Shown: in pieces, positions 33,853 to 44,700 of the stretch
How positions within the stretch are numbered: position 1 is the stretch's first letter
How the letters are laid out: each line of letters opens with the position of its first letter
NCBI GenBank assembly: GCA_029202525.1
Contig: CP119325.1
Location: forward strand, 2,330,001-2,394,000
From: Candidatus Pseudomonas phytovorans
GTDB taxonomy: Bacteria; Pseudomonadota; Gammaproteobacteria; Pseudomonadales; Pseudomonadaceae
Reading direction: 5' to 3'
DNA length: 64,000 nucleotides
Made by a program: the position numbers and the translations under genes
Notes under the pieces: model-generated
Told to the model about the DNA's origin: nothing
Database searches by the model: none
What the model saw: the letters and a program-made list of their open reading frames with translations, nothing else

Positions 33853-34866
33853 ATGCCGTTCGATGCCGCTTCGCAGCCCCAGTCCCCGCCACGCTGGCGC
33901 AGCCTCAGTGCCGAGGAGGGTGACAGCTGGCTGAGCCTCACCCTCGAAGGCCGCCCCCTGATCCAGGTGCGCCTGGAGGCGGGTACTACCCTGCACGTTC
34001 ATCTTGAACGTGTGTGTCCCGAGCGGCCTTATCAAGCCTTGTGGGCGGCCTGCTACTGGTTGCTGGCCCGCGACACGGCCTGCCAGCGCCTGGTCTGGCA
34101 CTTGCCCGAGGTCCAGCCTCAGGCCCTGGCCAGCGGCTTGCTGTTGGTGGCCGAACAGCCCGGCCAGTACCTGTGCGAGCGGGCGTTGTTCTGGCAGTTG
34201 CCACAGCCATGGCTGGGTGAGGCGCTGGCTGCGGTGTATCCGCAGCAGATGCAGATCAGCAACGGCAAACGCCACCCGCGCCGCCCGCCCAAGCCCCGTG
34301 GTGAGGTGTACCGGCGCTTCGATGCGCGCCTGGGCAGTTGGGTGTCGCTGCGCACGCTGGAGATCGACCACGACCTGGAGCGCTTCAACCGCTGGCAGAA
34401 CAATCCGCGGGTGGATGCGTTCTGGCAGGAGGGCGGCACGCTGGCGCAGCACCGCGAGTACCTGGGCAAGCTCGAGGCCGACCCGCACACCCTGACGCTG
34501 ATCGGCTGCTTTGATGATGAGCCGTTTGCCTACTTCGAGGCGTACTGGGCCAAGGAAGATCGCATTGCGCCGTTTTACCCGGCCGATGACTACGACCGCG
34601 GTATTCACATGCTGGTGGGGGAGGAGAGCCATCGAGGGCCGCACAAGGTGGCCAGCTGGCTGTCAGCGCTGGTGCACTACCTGTTCCTGGATGACCCGCG
34701 TACCCAACGGGTAGTGGCCGAGCCGCGCGCCGACAACGGCAAGATGATTGGCTACATGCAGGACCAGTGCTTCCATTGCGACAAGGAGTTCGACTTCCCG
34801 CACAAGCGGGCGGCGCTGATGATTCTGGGACGGGAGCGGTTCTTCGATCGTTGCAAGTTGGCCTGA
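33853..34866 (+). CDS. Siderophore acyltransferase, GNAT/AlcB type (PvdYII-like)
   Basis: A 337-residue protein. The C-terminal half is the IucB/AlcB-type GNAT domain, seen in LRTLEIDHDLERFNRWQNNP (near residue 160), LEADPHTLTLIGCFDDEPFA, YWAKEDRIAPFYPADDYDRG and RVVAEPRADNGKMIGYMQ. The N-terminal half is family-typical but without a known motif. Such enzymes add acetyl or related groups to hydroxyornithine or hydroxylysine; the closest role is PvdYII, which acetylates N5-hydroxyornithine for pyoverdine. A PvdS box lies just upstream and pvdS is convergent downstream, which supports the assignment. The acyl group is not decided. Confidence 0.8.
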   Translation: MPFDAASQPQSPPRWRSLSAEEGDSWLSLTLEGRPLIQVRLEAGTTLHVHLERVCPERPYQALWAACYWLLARDTACQRLVWHLPEVQPQALASGLLLVAEQPGQYLCERALFWQLPQPWLGEALAAVYPQQMQISNGKRHPRRPPKPRGEVYRRFDARLGSWVSLRTLEIDHDLERFNRWQNNPRVDAFWQEGGTLAQHREYLGKLEADPHTLTLIGCFDDEPFAYFEAYWAKEDRIAPFYPADDYDRGIHMLVGEESHRGPHKVASWLSALVHYLFLDDPRTQRVVAEPRADNGKMIGYMQDQCFHCDKEFDFPHKRAALMILGRERFFDRCKLA

Positions 34867-34873
34867 GGCCCAC

Positions 34874-34892
34874 GGGGCCGCTCTGCGGCCCC
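34874..34892. terminator. Hairpin between convergent acyltransferase and pvdS
   Basis: GGGGCCGC-TCT-GCGGCCCC, a perfect 8-bp stem without a T-run, between the ends of both genes. Confidence 0.5.
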
Positions 34893-34911
34893 AAGGATCT
34901 CAAATAATGAC

Positions 34912-35442
34912 TCAGGCCTGCCGATTGGCGGTCTTGCGGCAATGCACCAAGGCATCGCGGATCATGAAGTTGACCAGCGTCGGCGACACCCCCAGCTCCT
35001 TGGCAATGTCCTTCTGTGGCACGCCATGCAGGCGGTACATCTCGAACGCATAGCGGGTACGCTGCGGCAGTTCGTTCAGCGCCTCGGCGATGTCGTCCAG
35101 CGCTGCAAGGTTGATGTGGGTAGCTTCGGGCGAGGCATTCTGGAGGACCACGTTCAGGCCTTCCTCTTCGGTGCCCGAATACTTCAGCTCCATCGCCTGC
35201 TTGCGGTAGTGGTCGATCGCCAGGTTGCGCACGATCTGGAACAGGTAGCTGAGCTGCGCCTTGAACGACGATGTGATCTGCGGGGCGGCGCTGAGCCGGA
35301 AGAAGGCGTCTTGCACCACATCCTCGGCGCGGGAGCGGCAGCCGGTAATGCGGGCAGCGATCTTGACCAGGATGCTGCGGTTGTCGACGAAGGCCTGGAG
35401 TAATGGTGAATCGCACTTACTTGTGGATAGTTGTTCCGCCAT
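34912..35442 (-). CDS. pvdS: Iron-starvation sigma factor PvdS (PfrI)
   Basis: A 176-residue ECF sigma factor. Region 2 reads ILVKIAARITGCRSRAEDVV then QDAFFRL, the core-binding and -10 region typical of PvdS. Region 4 is ALNELPQRTRYAFEMYRLHG, then PQKDIAKELGVSPTLVNFM as the helix-turn-helix. The start at 35442 (MAEQLSTSKCDS) matches PvdS. A Fur box overlaps the upstream region, so it is expressed only when iron is scarce. It then turns on promoters of type TAAAT-N16-CGT, five of which occur in this window. In P. putida the protein is called PfrI. Confidence 0.95.
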   Translation of the reverse strand: MAEQLSTSKCDSPLLQAFVDNRSILVKIAARITGCRSRAEDVVQDAFFRLSAAPQITSSFKAQLSYLFQIVRNLAIDHYRKQAMELKYSGTEEEGLNVVLQNASPEATHINLAALDDIAEALNELPQRTRYAFEMYRLHGVPQKDIAKELGVSPTLVNFMIRDALVHCRKTANRQA

Positions 35443-35515
35443 GGAAATCACCTTGTCACAGAGGGGAAAGGAAGCGCCCAAGGTGGGAAGCTTCCTACGA
35501 CGTGCGACAAGCTAT

Positions 35516-35536
35516 TCAGAATGATAATGATTGTCA
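35516..35536 (-). promoter_or_regulatory. Fur box of pvdS
   Basis: Overlapping hexamers in GAATGATAATGATTGTC match the Fur consensus well; it is about 75-95 bp upstream of the pvdS ATG. Confidence 0.85.
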
Positions 35537-35632
35537 AATACGAAACGTAATTAGTATCTGTATCTTTCAGTTCTAAGCCAACGGTGTGAAACCGTTCACT
35601 CCCCGGCCCACGTGGCACCCCACAATCCCCGC

Positions 35633-35656
35633 TAATTTCTGCCTTCGCCCATCCGT
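35633..35656 (+). promoter_or_regulatory. PvdS-dependent promoter of pvdL
   Basis: TAATT (35633-35637), exactly 16 bp, then CGT (35654-35656), preceded by GC. One base differs from TAAAT. It lies 90 bp upstream of the pvdL ATG. Confidence 0.6.
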
Positions 35657-35746
35657 TCCCCTGTGTACATCCCCGGCCGCCAATCGCTGCCCGCCCTGTT
35701 TGCGGAGCAGCCGGCACGCCCCAACAGACACTGGCAGGAACACCCC

Positions 35747-38700
35747 ATGACGCACGCCTTCGAACTCCCGCTCTCGCTGGTCCAGGCATTGGCGCAACGC
35801 GCCGAGCAGACCCCGGACAAGATCGCCTTGCGCTTTCTGGCCGACGCGCCCGGCGAGCAGGCCGTGCTTAGTTACCGGGACCTCGACCAGCGTGCACGCA
35901 CCATCGCCGCGGCCTTGCAGGCCCGTGCCGGGTTCGGCGACCGTGCGGTGCTGTTGTTCCCCAGTGGTCCGGACTACGTGGCGGCGTTCTTCGGTTGCCT
36001 GTACGCCGGGGTGATTGCGGTACCGGCTTACCCGCCAGAGTCTGCCCGCCAGCACCATCAGGAGCGTTTGCTGTCGATCATCGACGATGCCGAGCCGCGC
36101 CTGCTGCTGACCGTCGCGGCGTTGCACGCCAGCCTGCAAGGCCTGGAGGCGCTGGCGGCGGACAACGGCCCTGAACTTCTGGCGGTCGACAGCCTGGCCC
36201 CGGCGCTGGCCGCTGACTGGCGCGAGCCTGTGCTGAAAGGTGATGACATCGCGTTCCTGCAGTACACCTCGGGTTCCACCGCGCTGCCCAAGGGCGTGCA
36301 GGTCAGCCACGGCAACCTGGTGGCCAACGAGCAGTTGATCCGCTCGGGCTTCGGCATCGACCTCAACCCTGACGACGTGATTGTCAGCTGGTTGCCGCTG
36401 TACCACGACATGGGCCTGATTGGCGGCCTGCTGCAGCCGATCTTCAGCGGCGTGCCGTGCGTGCTGATGTCGCCGGGTTACTTCCTGGCCCGGCCGCAGC
36501 GCTGGCTGCAGGCCATCAGCGAGTATGGCGGCACCATCAGCGGCGGCCCCGACTTTGCCTACCGCTTGTGCAGCGAGCGGGTCAGCGAGGCCTCATTGGC
36601 CGGGCTCGACCTGAGCCGCTGGCGCGTGGCCTATTCCGGCTCCGAGCCGATCCGCCAGGACAGCCTGGCGACCTTTGCCGACAAGTTCCGGGTCTGCGGT
36701 TTTGACCCGCAGAGCTTTTTCGCCAGCTACGGCCTGGCCGAAGCCACCCTGTTCGTCAGCGGCAGCCGCCGTGGCCAAGGCATCCCGGCGCTGGAACTGG
36801 ACGCCGAAGCCTTCGCCGCCAACCGCGCCGAGCCGGGCCAAGGCAGCGTGCTGATGAGCTGCGGCTACCCGCAGCCCGGCCACGCGGTGCGTGTCGTCGA
36901 ACCGCAGCAACTGCAGGTGCTGGGTGACAACCAGGTCGGCGAAATCTGGGCGGGTGGCCCGAGCATCGCTTTGGGTTACTGGCGCAACCCCGAAGCCAGC
37001 GCCCGCACCTTCGTTGAAATGGACGGCCAGACCTGGCTGCGTACCGGCGACCTGGGCTTCATGCGCGAGGGCGAGGTGTTCGTCACCGGCCGCCTGAAAG
37101 ACATGCTGATCGTGCGCGGCCAGAACCTGTACCCGCAAGACCTGGAAAAAACCCTCGAACGCGAAGTCGAAGTGCTGCGCAAAGGCCGGGTGGCGGTGTT
37201 CGCCGTCGAGCATCTGGGCGAGGAGGGCATCGGCGTGGCGGTGGAGATCAGCCGCAACGTGCAAAAGGCAATCAAACCCCAGGACCTGATCAAGACCCTG
37301 CGCCAGGTGATCGCCGACGCCTGCCGCCAGGCCCCGGCCGTGGTCCTGCTGCTGAATCCGGGAGCGCTGCCGAAGACCTCCAGCGGCAAGCTGCAGCGCT
37401 CGGCCTGCCGCCTGCGCATGGACGATGGCAGCCTGGACTGCTACGCCCGCTTCCCTGACCTGAACGAGGTGATCGCCGCTGAAGCAGCAGGCGATGAACT
37501 GCAGGCGCGTATCGCCGCTGTATGGCGCGACACCCTCAACGTAGAGGCGGTTGCGGCAGACGACCACTTCCTGCTGCTGGGCGGCAACTCCATCGCCGCC
37601 ACCCAGGCCACTGCGCGCCTGGCCGATGAGTTGGGCATCAACCTGAGCCTGCGCACCCTGTTCGATGCGCCGGTACTGGCCGATTACAGTAACGCCGTGG
37701 CATCGCTCATCGCCGAAGGCGCTGCGGGCACCGGCACCATCGCAACGCTGGAACGCGCCCAGGCCTTGCCTCAGTCGCTGGCGCAAAACCGCTTGTGGCT
37801 GATGTGGCAGTTGCAACCACAATCGGCGGCTTACAACATCCCGGCCGGCCTGCAGCTGCGCGGTGAGCTGGACGAAAGCGCGCTGGAAGCTGCCTTCCAG
37901 AGCCTGGTGGCGCGCCACGAATCCCTGCGCACCGTATTCAGCGAAGAAAACGGCCAGGCCCTGCAACGCATCTTGCCGCAACAGCCGTTCAATCTGCACC
38001 GTTTGGACCTCGAGGGCCAAACTCCCGAGCAGGTCACCGCCCAGCTTGAAGCCGAAGCCCGTCAGCCGTTCGACCTCACTCAGGGCCCGTTGCTGCGCGT
38101 GACCCTGGCACGCCTGGATGACGAAGACCATCAGCTCTGGGTGACCCTGCACCACATCGTTGCCGACGGTTGGTCGCTGAATATTCTGCTCGACGAGTTC
38201 GGCAAGCTGTATGCCGCCCACTGCCAGGGCCTGGAGGCCAACCTGGCGCCGCTGACTCTGGGTTACGCCGACTATGGCACCTGGCAGCGCCAATGGCTGG
38301 CCGACGGTGAGGCCGAACGCCAATTGCAGCACTGGAAGGCACAGCTGGGCGATGACTTGCCGGTGCTCGACCTGTGCACCGACCATCCCCGCGCCAGCCA
38401 GCGCCAGCACAGTGCTGCGCGTTTCAACCTCAAGGTGCCAGCCAAGCTTGCCGAAGCGCTCAAGGGCCTGGCCCGCGAACACCAGGCCAGCCTGTTCATG
38501 GTCCTGCTGGCCGGCTGGCAGGCTCTGTTGCAGCGCTACAGCGGCCAGGCGGACATCCGTGTCGGTGTGCCCAACGCCAACCGCCCACGCCTGGAGACCC
38601 AAGGCATGGTCGGCTTCTTCATCAATACCCAGGTACTGCGCGCGCAGCTCGATGGCCGCCTGTCATTCACGCAGTTGCTGGCCCAGGTGCGCCAGGCCAC

Positions 38701-41700
38701 TCTGGAGGCGCAGGCCAACCAGGATCTGCCGTTCGAACAGTTGGTCGAAGCCCTGCCCGATGCCCGTGAACAAGGCCTGTTCCAGGTCATGTTCAACCAC
38801 CAGCAACGCGACCTGTCGGCCCTGCGCCGCCTTCCGGGGCTGTTGGCCGAGGAGCTACCGTGGCACAGCCGCGAAGCCAAGTTCGACCTGCAGTTGCACA
38901 GTGAAGAAGACCATCAGGGCCGCCTGAGCCTGGCCTTCGACTACGCCGCGGAGCTGTTCGAAGCCAGCACCGTCAAACGTCTGGGCCATCACCTGCTGGC
39001 GCTGCTGGAACAAGTATGCGCCGCGCCGCAGCGGGCGCTGGGCGAGGTGCAATTGCTGGATGAACCTGGCCGCGCGCAGCTGCTGGGCTGGGGCCGCGCA
39101 CCGACTGCCGTGCCGCAATGCCTGCTGGTCGAACAGCTTAACGAACAAGCCCGCCTGACCCCGCAGCGCACCGCCCTGGCCTGGGACGGCGGCAGCCTCG
39201 ACTACGCCGAACTGCACCAGCAGGCCAACCGCCTGGCACATTATCTGCGCGACAAAGGCGTCGGCCCCGACACCTGCGTAGCAATTGCCATCGAGCGTTC
39301 GCCGCAGTTGCTGGTTGGCCTGCTGGCCATCCTCAAAGCCGGCGGCGCCTACGTGCCACTGGACGTCGACTACCCGGCCGACCGCCTGGCTTACATGCTA
39401 GCCGACTGCAACGCCGGCTTGTTGCTGAGCCACAGCAGCCTGCTGGGCAAGCTGCCCCAGGTTGACAGCGTCAGCGCCATCGCCCTCGACCAGTTGCACC
39501 TGGACAGCTGGCCCAGCCATGCCCCCGGCCTGCACCTGCACGGCGACAACCTGGCCTACGTGATCTACACCTCCGGCTCCACCGGCCAGCCCAAGGGTGT
39601 GGGTAATACCCATGCGGCACTGGCCGAGCGCCTGCAATGGATGCAGGCGACCTATGCGCTGAATGACAGCGACGTGCTGATGCAGAAGGCGCCGATCAGC
39701 TTCGACGTGTCGGTGTGGGAATGCTTCTGGCCGCTGGTAACCGGGTGCAAGCTGGTACTTGCCGGCCCCGGCGAGCACCGTGACCCGCAGCGCATTGCCG
39801 CACTGGTACAGACCCATGGCGTGACCACGCTGCACTTCGTGCCGCCGCTGTTGCAGGTGTTCGTCCAGGAACCGCAGGCGGCTGCCTGCAGCAGCCTGCG
39901 CCGAGTGTTCTCCGGTGGCGAAGCATTGCCCGCCGCGTTGCGCGACCGTGTGCTGCAAGTGCTGCCGCAGGTGCAGTTGCACAACCGCTACGGCCCGACT
40001 GAAACCGCCATCAACGTCACCCACTGGCACTGCCAGGTGGCGGACGGCGAGCGCTCGCCCATCGGCCGCCCGCTGGGCAATGTGCTGTGCCGCGTGCTGG
40101 ACGATGAGCTGGAATTGACCGCCCCCGGCGTGCCGGGCGAGTTGTACCTTGGTGGCGTGGGCCTGGCCCGTGGCTACCTGGGCCGCCCGGGCCTCACTGC
40201 CGAACGCTTCGTGCCACAGGCCGACGGCGATGGCGAGCGCCTGTACCGCAGCGGCGACCGCGCCCGCTGGCAGGTGCAACTGGAGGCCCTGGAATACCTC
40301 GGTCGCCTCGACCAGCAGGTAAAGGTGCGTGGTTTCCGCGTCGAGCCGGAGGAAGTGCAGGCCTGCCTGCTGGCACAAACGGGAGTGGAACAGGCGCTGG
40401 TGCTGATCCACAAGGACGCCGTCGGCGCGCAACTGGTGGCTTACTACAGTGGCAGTGCGCAGCCAGCCGACATCCTCGCTGTGCTGGCTGAGCAACTGCC
40501 CGCGTACATGGTGCCGGCGCAGCTCATCCCGTTGGCACAGCTGCCACTGGGCCCCAGCGGCAAGGTTGACCGCAAGGCGCTGCCGGCCCCGGTGTGGCAG
40601 CAACGCGAACATGTCGAGCCACAATCCGAGTTGCAGCAACAGGTTGCCGCCATCTGGCGCGAGGTGCTGAACCTGCCGCGCGTCGGCCTGCAAGACGACT
40701 TCTTCGCCCTGGGCGGGCACTCGCTGTTAGCTACACAGATCGTCTCGCGCAGCCGCCAGGCCTGCGATGTCGAGCTGCCGCTCAAGGCCCTGTTCGAAGC
40801 CAGCGAACTGGGCGCCTTCTGTGCCGAGATCGCACGCATCCGCGCGGCCGGCGAGCACAACCTGCAAGGCGCAATCGCCCGCGTCGACCGCCGCCAGGCG
40901 GTGCCGCTGTCGTATTCGCAGCAGCGCATGTGGTTCCTCTGGCAAATGGAGCCGGACAGCCCGGCGTACAATGTGGGCGGCATGGCGCGCCTGCGCGGCA
41001 CCCTGCATGTGGAGGCCTTCGAGCGGGCATTGCAGGCGTTGATCGTGCGCCACGAAACCCTGCGCACCACTTTCCCCAGCATCGACGGCGTGCCGTACCA
41101 GTGCGTGGCCGAAGACAGCGGCCTGCACCTCGACTGGCAAGACTTCAGCGCCTTGCCCGCCGATACCCGTCAGCAACGCCTGCAACAACTGGCCGACGAC
41201 CAGGCGCACCGGCCGTTCGACCTGGAGCGTGGCCCGTTGTTGCGTGCCTGCCTGGTCAAGGCCGAGGAGCGTGAACACTTCTTCGTGCTGACCCTGCACC
41301 ACATCGTCACCGAAGGCTGGGCCATGGACATCTTCGCCCGCGAGCTTGGCGAGCTGTACGAGGCCTTCGTCGATGATCGCGAATCGCCGCTGGCGCCGCT
41401 GCCGGTGCAGTACCTGGACTACAGCGTGTGGCAACGGCAGTGGCTGGAAAGCGGCGAGGGCGCCCGCCAACTGGCCTACTGGAAGGACCGCCTGGGCGAC
41501 GAGCACCCGGTGCTGGCGTTGCCTGCCGACCGCCCGCGCCCGGCAGTACAGAGCCACCGTGGCGAGTTGTACCGCTTCGAGCTCGACCCGGCGCTGGTCG
41601 CCCGCGTGCACGCCTTCAACAGCCAGCGCGGCCTGACCTTGTTCATGACCATGACCGCCACCCTGGCCGCGCTGCTGCACCGCTACAGCGGCCAGCGTGA

Positions 41701-44700
41701 CGTGCGCATCGGCGCGCCAGTGGCCAACCGCATCCGTCCGGAAAGTGAAGGCCTGATCGGCGCCTTCCTCAATACCCAGGTGCTACGTTGCGAGCTGGAC
41801 GGCCAGATGACCGCCAGTGCGCTGCTGGAGCAGATGCGCCAGGCCGCCATCGAAGGCCAGTCGCATCAGGACCTGCCATTCGACCAGCTGGTAGAGGCCC
41901 TGCAACCACCGCGCAGCAGCGCCTATAACCCGCTGTTCCAGGTGATGTGCAACGTGCAACGCTGGGCCTTCCAGCAAAGCCGCACACTGGCCGGCATGCA
42001 GGTGGATTACCTGGTCAACGACGCCAGTGCAACCAAGTTCGACCTTTACCTGGAGGTCACCGACCTCGACGGCCGCCTGGGTTGCTGCCTGACCTACAGC
42101 CGCGACCTGTTCGATGAACCCCGCATTGCGCGCATGGCCGAGCACTGGCAGCACCTGCTGGTCGGCTTGCTCGACAACCCGCAACAGCGCCTGTGCGACC
42201 TGCCGATGCTGAGCGGCGCCGAGCAGCAGGTGCTGGTGGGCCAGTTGCAGGGCGAGCACGCATTCGCGCTCGACCAGACCCTGCACGGCCTGTTCGCCGC
42301 CCAGGCGGCGCGCACGCCACACGCCGGCGCGGTGACCTTCGCCGGCCAGCACATGACCTACGCCGAACTGGACCAGCAGGCGAATCGCCTGGCCCGCGCC
42401 CTGCGCGAGCGTGGCGTCGGCCCGCAGGTGCGCGTGGGCCTGGCGCTGGAGCGCTCGCTGGAAATGGTCGTTGGCCTGCTGGCCATTCTCAAGGCCGGCG
42501 GCGCCTATGTGCCGCTCGACCCCGAGTACCCGCTCGACCGCCTGCGCTACATGATCGAAGACAGCCGCATCGGCTTGCTGCTCAGCCAGCGCGAGTTGCT
42601 GCAAACCCTGGGCGACCTGCCTGAGGGCGTGGCCCGCTGGAGCCTGGAAGACGATGCCGCCAGCCTGTCGGCCTACAGCGATGCGCCGCTGGACAACTTC
42701 AGCCTGCCGCAGCACCAGGCCTACCTGATCTACACCTCCGGCTCCACTGGCAAGCCCAAGGGCGTGGTAGTCAGCCATGGCGAGTTCGCCATGCACTGCC
42801 AGGCGGTGATCGACGCGTTCGGCATGCGCAGCGATGATTGCGAGCTGCATTTCTATTCGATCAACTTCGACGCCGCCAGCGAGCGCCTGTGGGTGCCGCT
42901 GCTGTGCGGTGCCCGCGTGGTGCTGCGCGCCCAGGGGCAATGGGGCGCCGAGGAGATCTGCCAGCTGGTGCGCGAGCAGCAGGTAAGCATTTTGGGCTTC
43001 ACCCCCAGCTACGGCAGCCAGTTGGCGCAATACCTGGGCGGGCAGGGCGAACAAATGCCCGTGCGCCTGGTGATCACCGGTGGCGAAGCGCTGACCGGTG
43101 AGCACCTGCAGCGTATTCGCCAGGCCTTTGCGCCGCAGCAGTTCTTCAATGCCTACGGCCCGACCGAAACCGTGGTCATGCCGCTGGCCTGCCTGGCGCC
43201 AGAAACGCTGCCGGCAGAGCTGGGCAGCGTGCCAATCGGCCGCGTCATTGGTAGCCGTACTGCCTACATCCTCGATGAAGATCTGGCCTTGCTGCCACAG
43301 GGCGGCATTGGCGAGCTGTATGTCGGCGGTGCTGGCCTGGCCCAGGGTTATCACGACCGTCCGGGCCTCAGCGCCGAGCGCTTCGTTGCTGACCCGTTCA
43401 GCGCCGAAGGCGGGCGCCTGTACCGCACTGGCGACCTGGTACGCCTGGGCATCGACGGCCTTGTCGAATACGTCGGCCGTGCCGATCAGCAGGTGAAGAT
43501 CCGCGGTTTCCGCATTGAACTGGGTGAGATCGAGAGCCGCTTGCAGGCGCATGTCGATGTCGACGAGGCCGTGGTGCTGGCCCTCGACTTGCCAGGTGGC
43601 AAGCAGTTGGTGGGCTATCTGGTGTGCAAACAGGCCGCTGCCGACAACGAGGCGCAAAACCTGCTGCGTGAAGCGGTGAAGGCCGATGCCCGCCAGCACC
43701 TGCCGGACTACATGGTGCCCGCACACCTGGTGCTGCTCCACAGCCTGCCGCTGATGGGTAACGGCAAGCTCGACCGCCGTGCGCTGCCGCTGCCGGACCT
43801 TGAGCAGGCGCGCCAGCAGTACCAAGCCCCCGGCAACGAAGTGGAAGCGCAGCTGGCGCAAATCTGGCGCGATGTGCTCAACGTTGCCCGGGTTGGCGTA
43901 CAGGACAACTTCTTTGAACTGGGCGGCGACTCGATCCTGTCGATTCAGGTAGTCAGCCGGGCCCGCCAGGCCGGCTTGCAATTCACCCCGCGCGACCTGT
44001 TCCAGCACCAGACCATCCAGACCCTGGCGGGTGTGGTTCAGCTCAGCGAAGCCGCAAGCACCATCGATCAGGGCCAGCGCCAGGGTCAAACCGGCCTGAC
44101 GCCGATCCAGCACTGGTTCTTCGACAGCGAAGTGCCGCAGCCACAGCACTGGAACCAGGCGGTGTTGCTGGAGGCGCGTCAACCGCTGGATGAGGCCGTA
44201 CTTGAGCAAGCCTTGGCTGCGCTGGTGCAGCACCACGACAGCCTGCGCCTGCGTTTCAGCGAAGCCCGTGGCCGCTGGCAGGCCGAATACGCCCAGCCGG
44301 ACGCCAGGCAATTGCTGTGGACGGCCACCGTCGCTGACTTTGCCGATTGCCAGGCGATGTACACCGACCTGCAGCGCAGCTTCGACCTGCAGCAAGGCCC
44401 GCTGCTGCGCGCGCTGCTGGTGCGTGACGGGCAGGGTAGCCAACGCCTGTTGCTGGCGATCCATCACCTGGTGGTTGATGGCGTGTCCTGGCGGGTACTG
44501 CTGGAAGACCTGCAGGCGCTTTACCGAGGCCAGCCGCTGCCGGCCAAAACCCATGCCATGGGCGACTGGGCCTCGCGCCTGGCCAGCTACGCGGGCAGCG
44601 ATTCGCTGCGCGACGAACTGAGCTGGTGGCAAGGCCAGCTGGGCAGCGTGCGCCGCGAACTGCCGTGCGATCACCCGCAAGGTGGCAACCTGCACCGCCA

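Noticed and set aside
35539..35590. Another possible PvdS box closer to the Fur box before pvdL
   Set aside because: Candidate halves had spacers of 14 or fewer bases; the site at 35633 has exactly 16.
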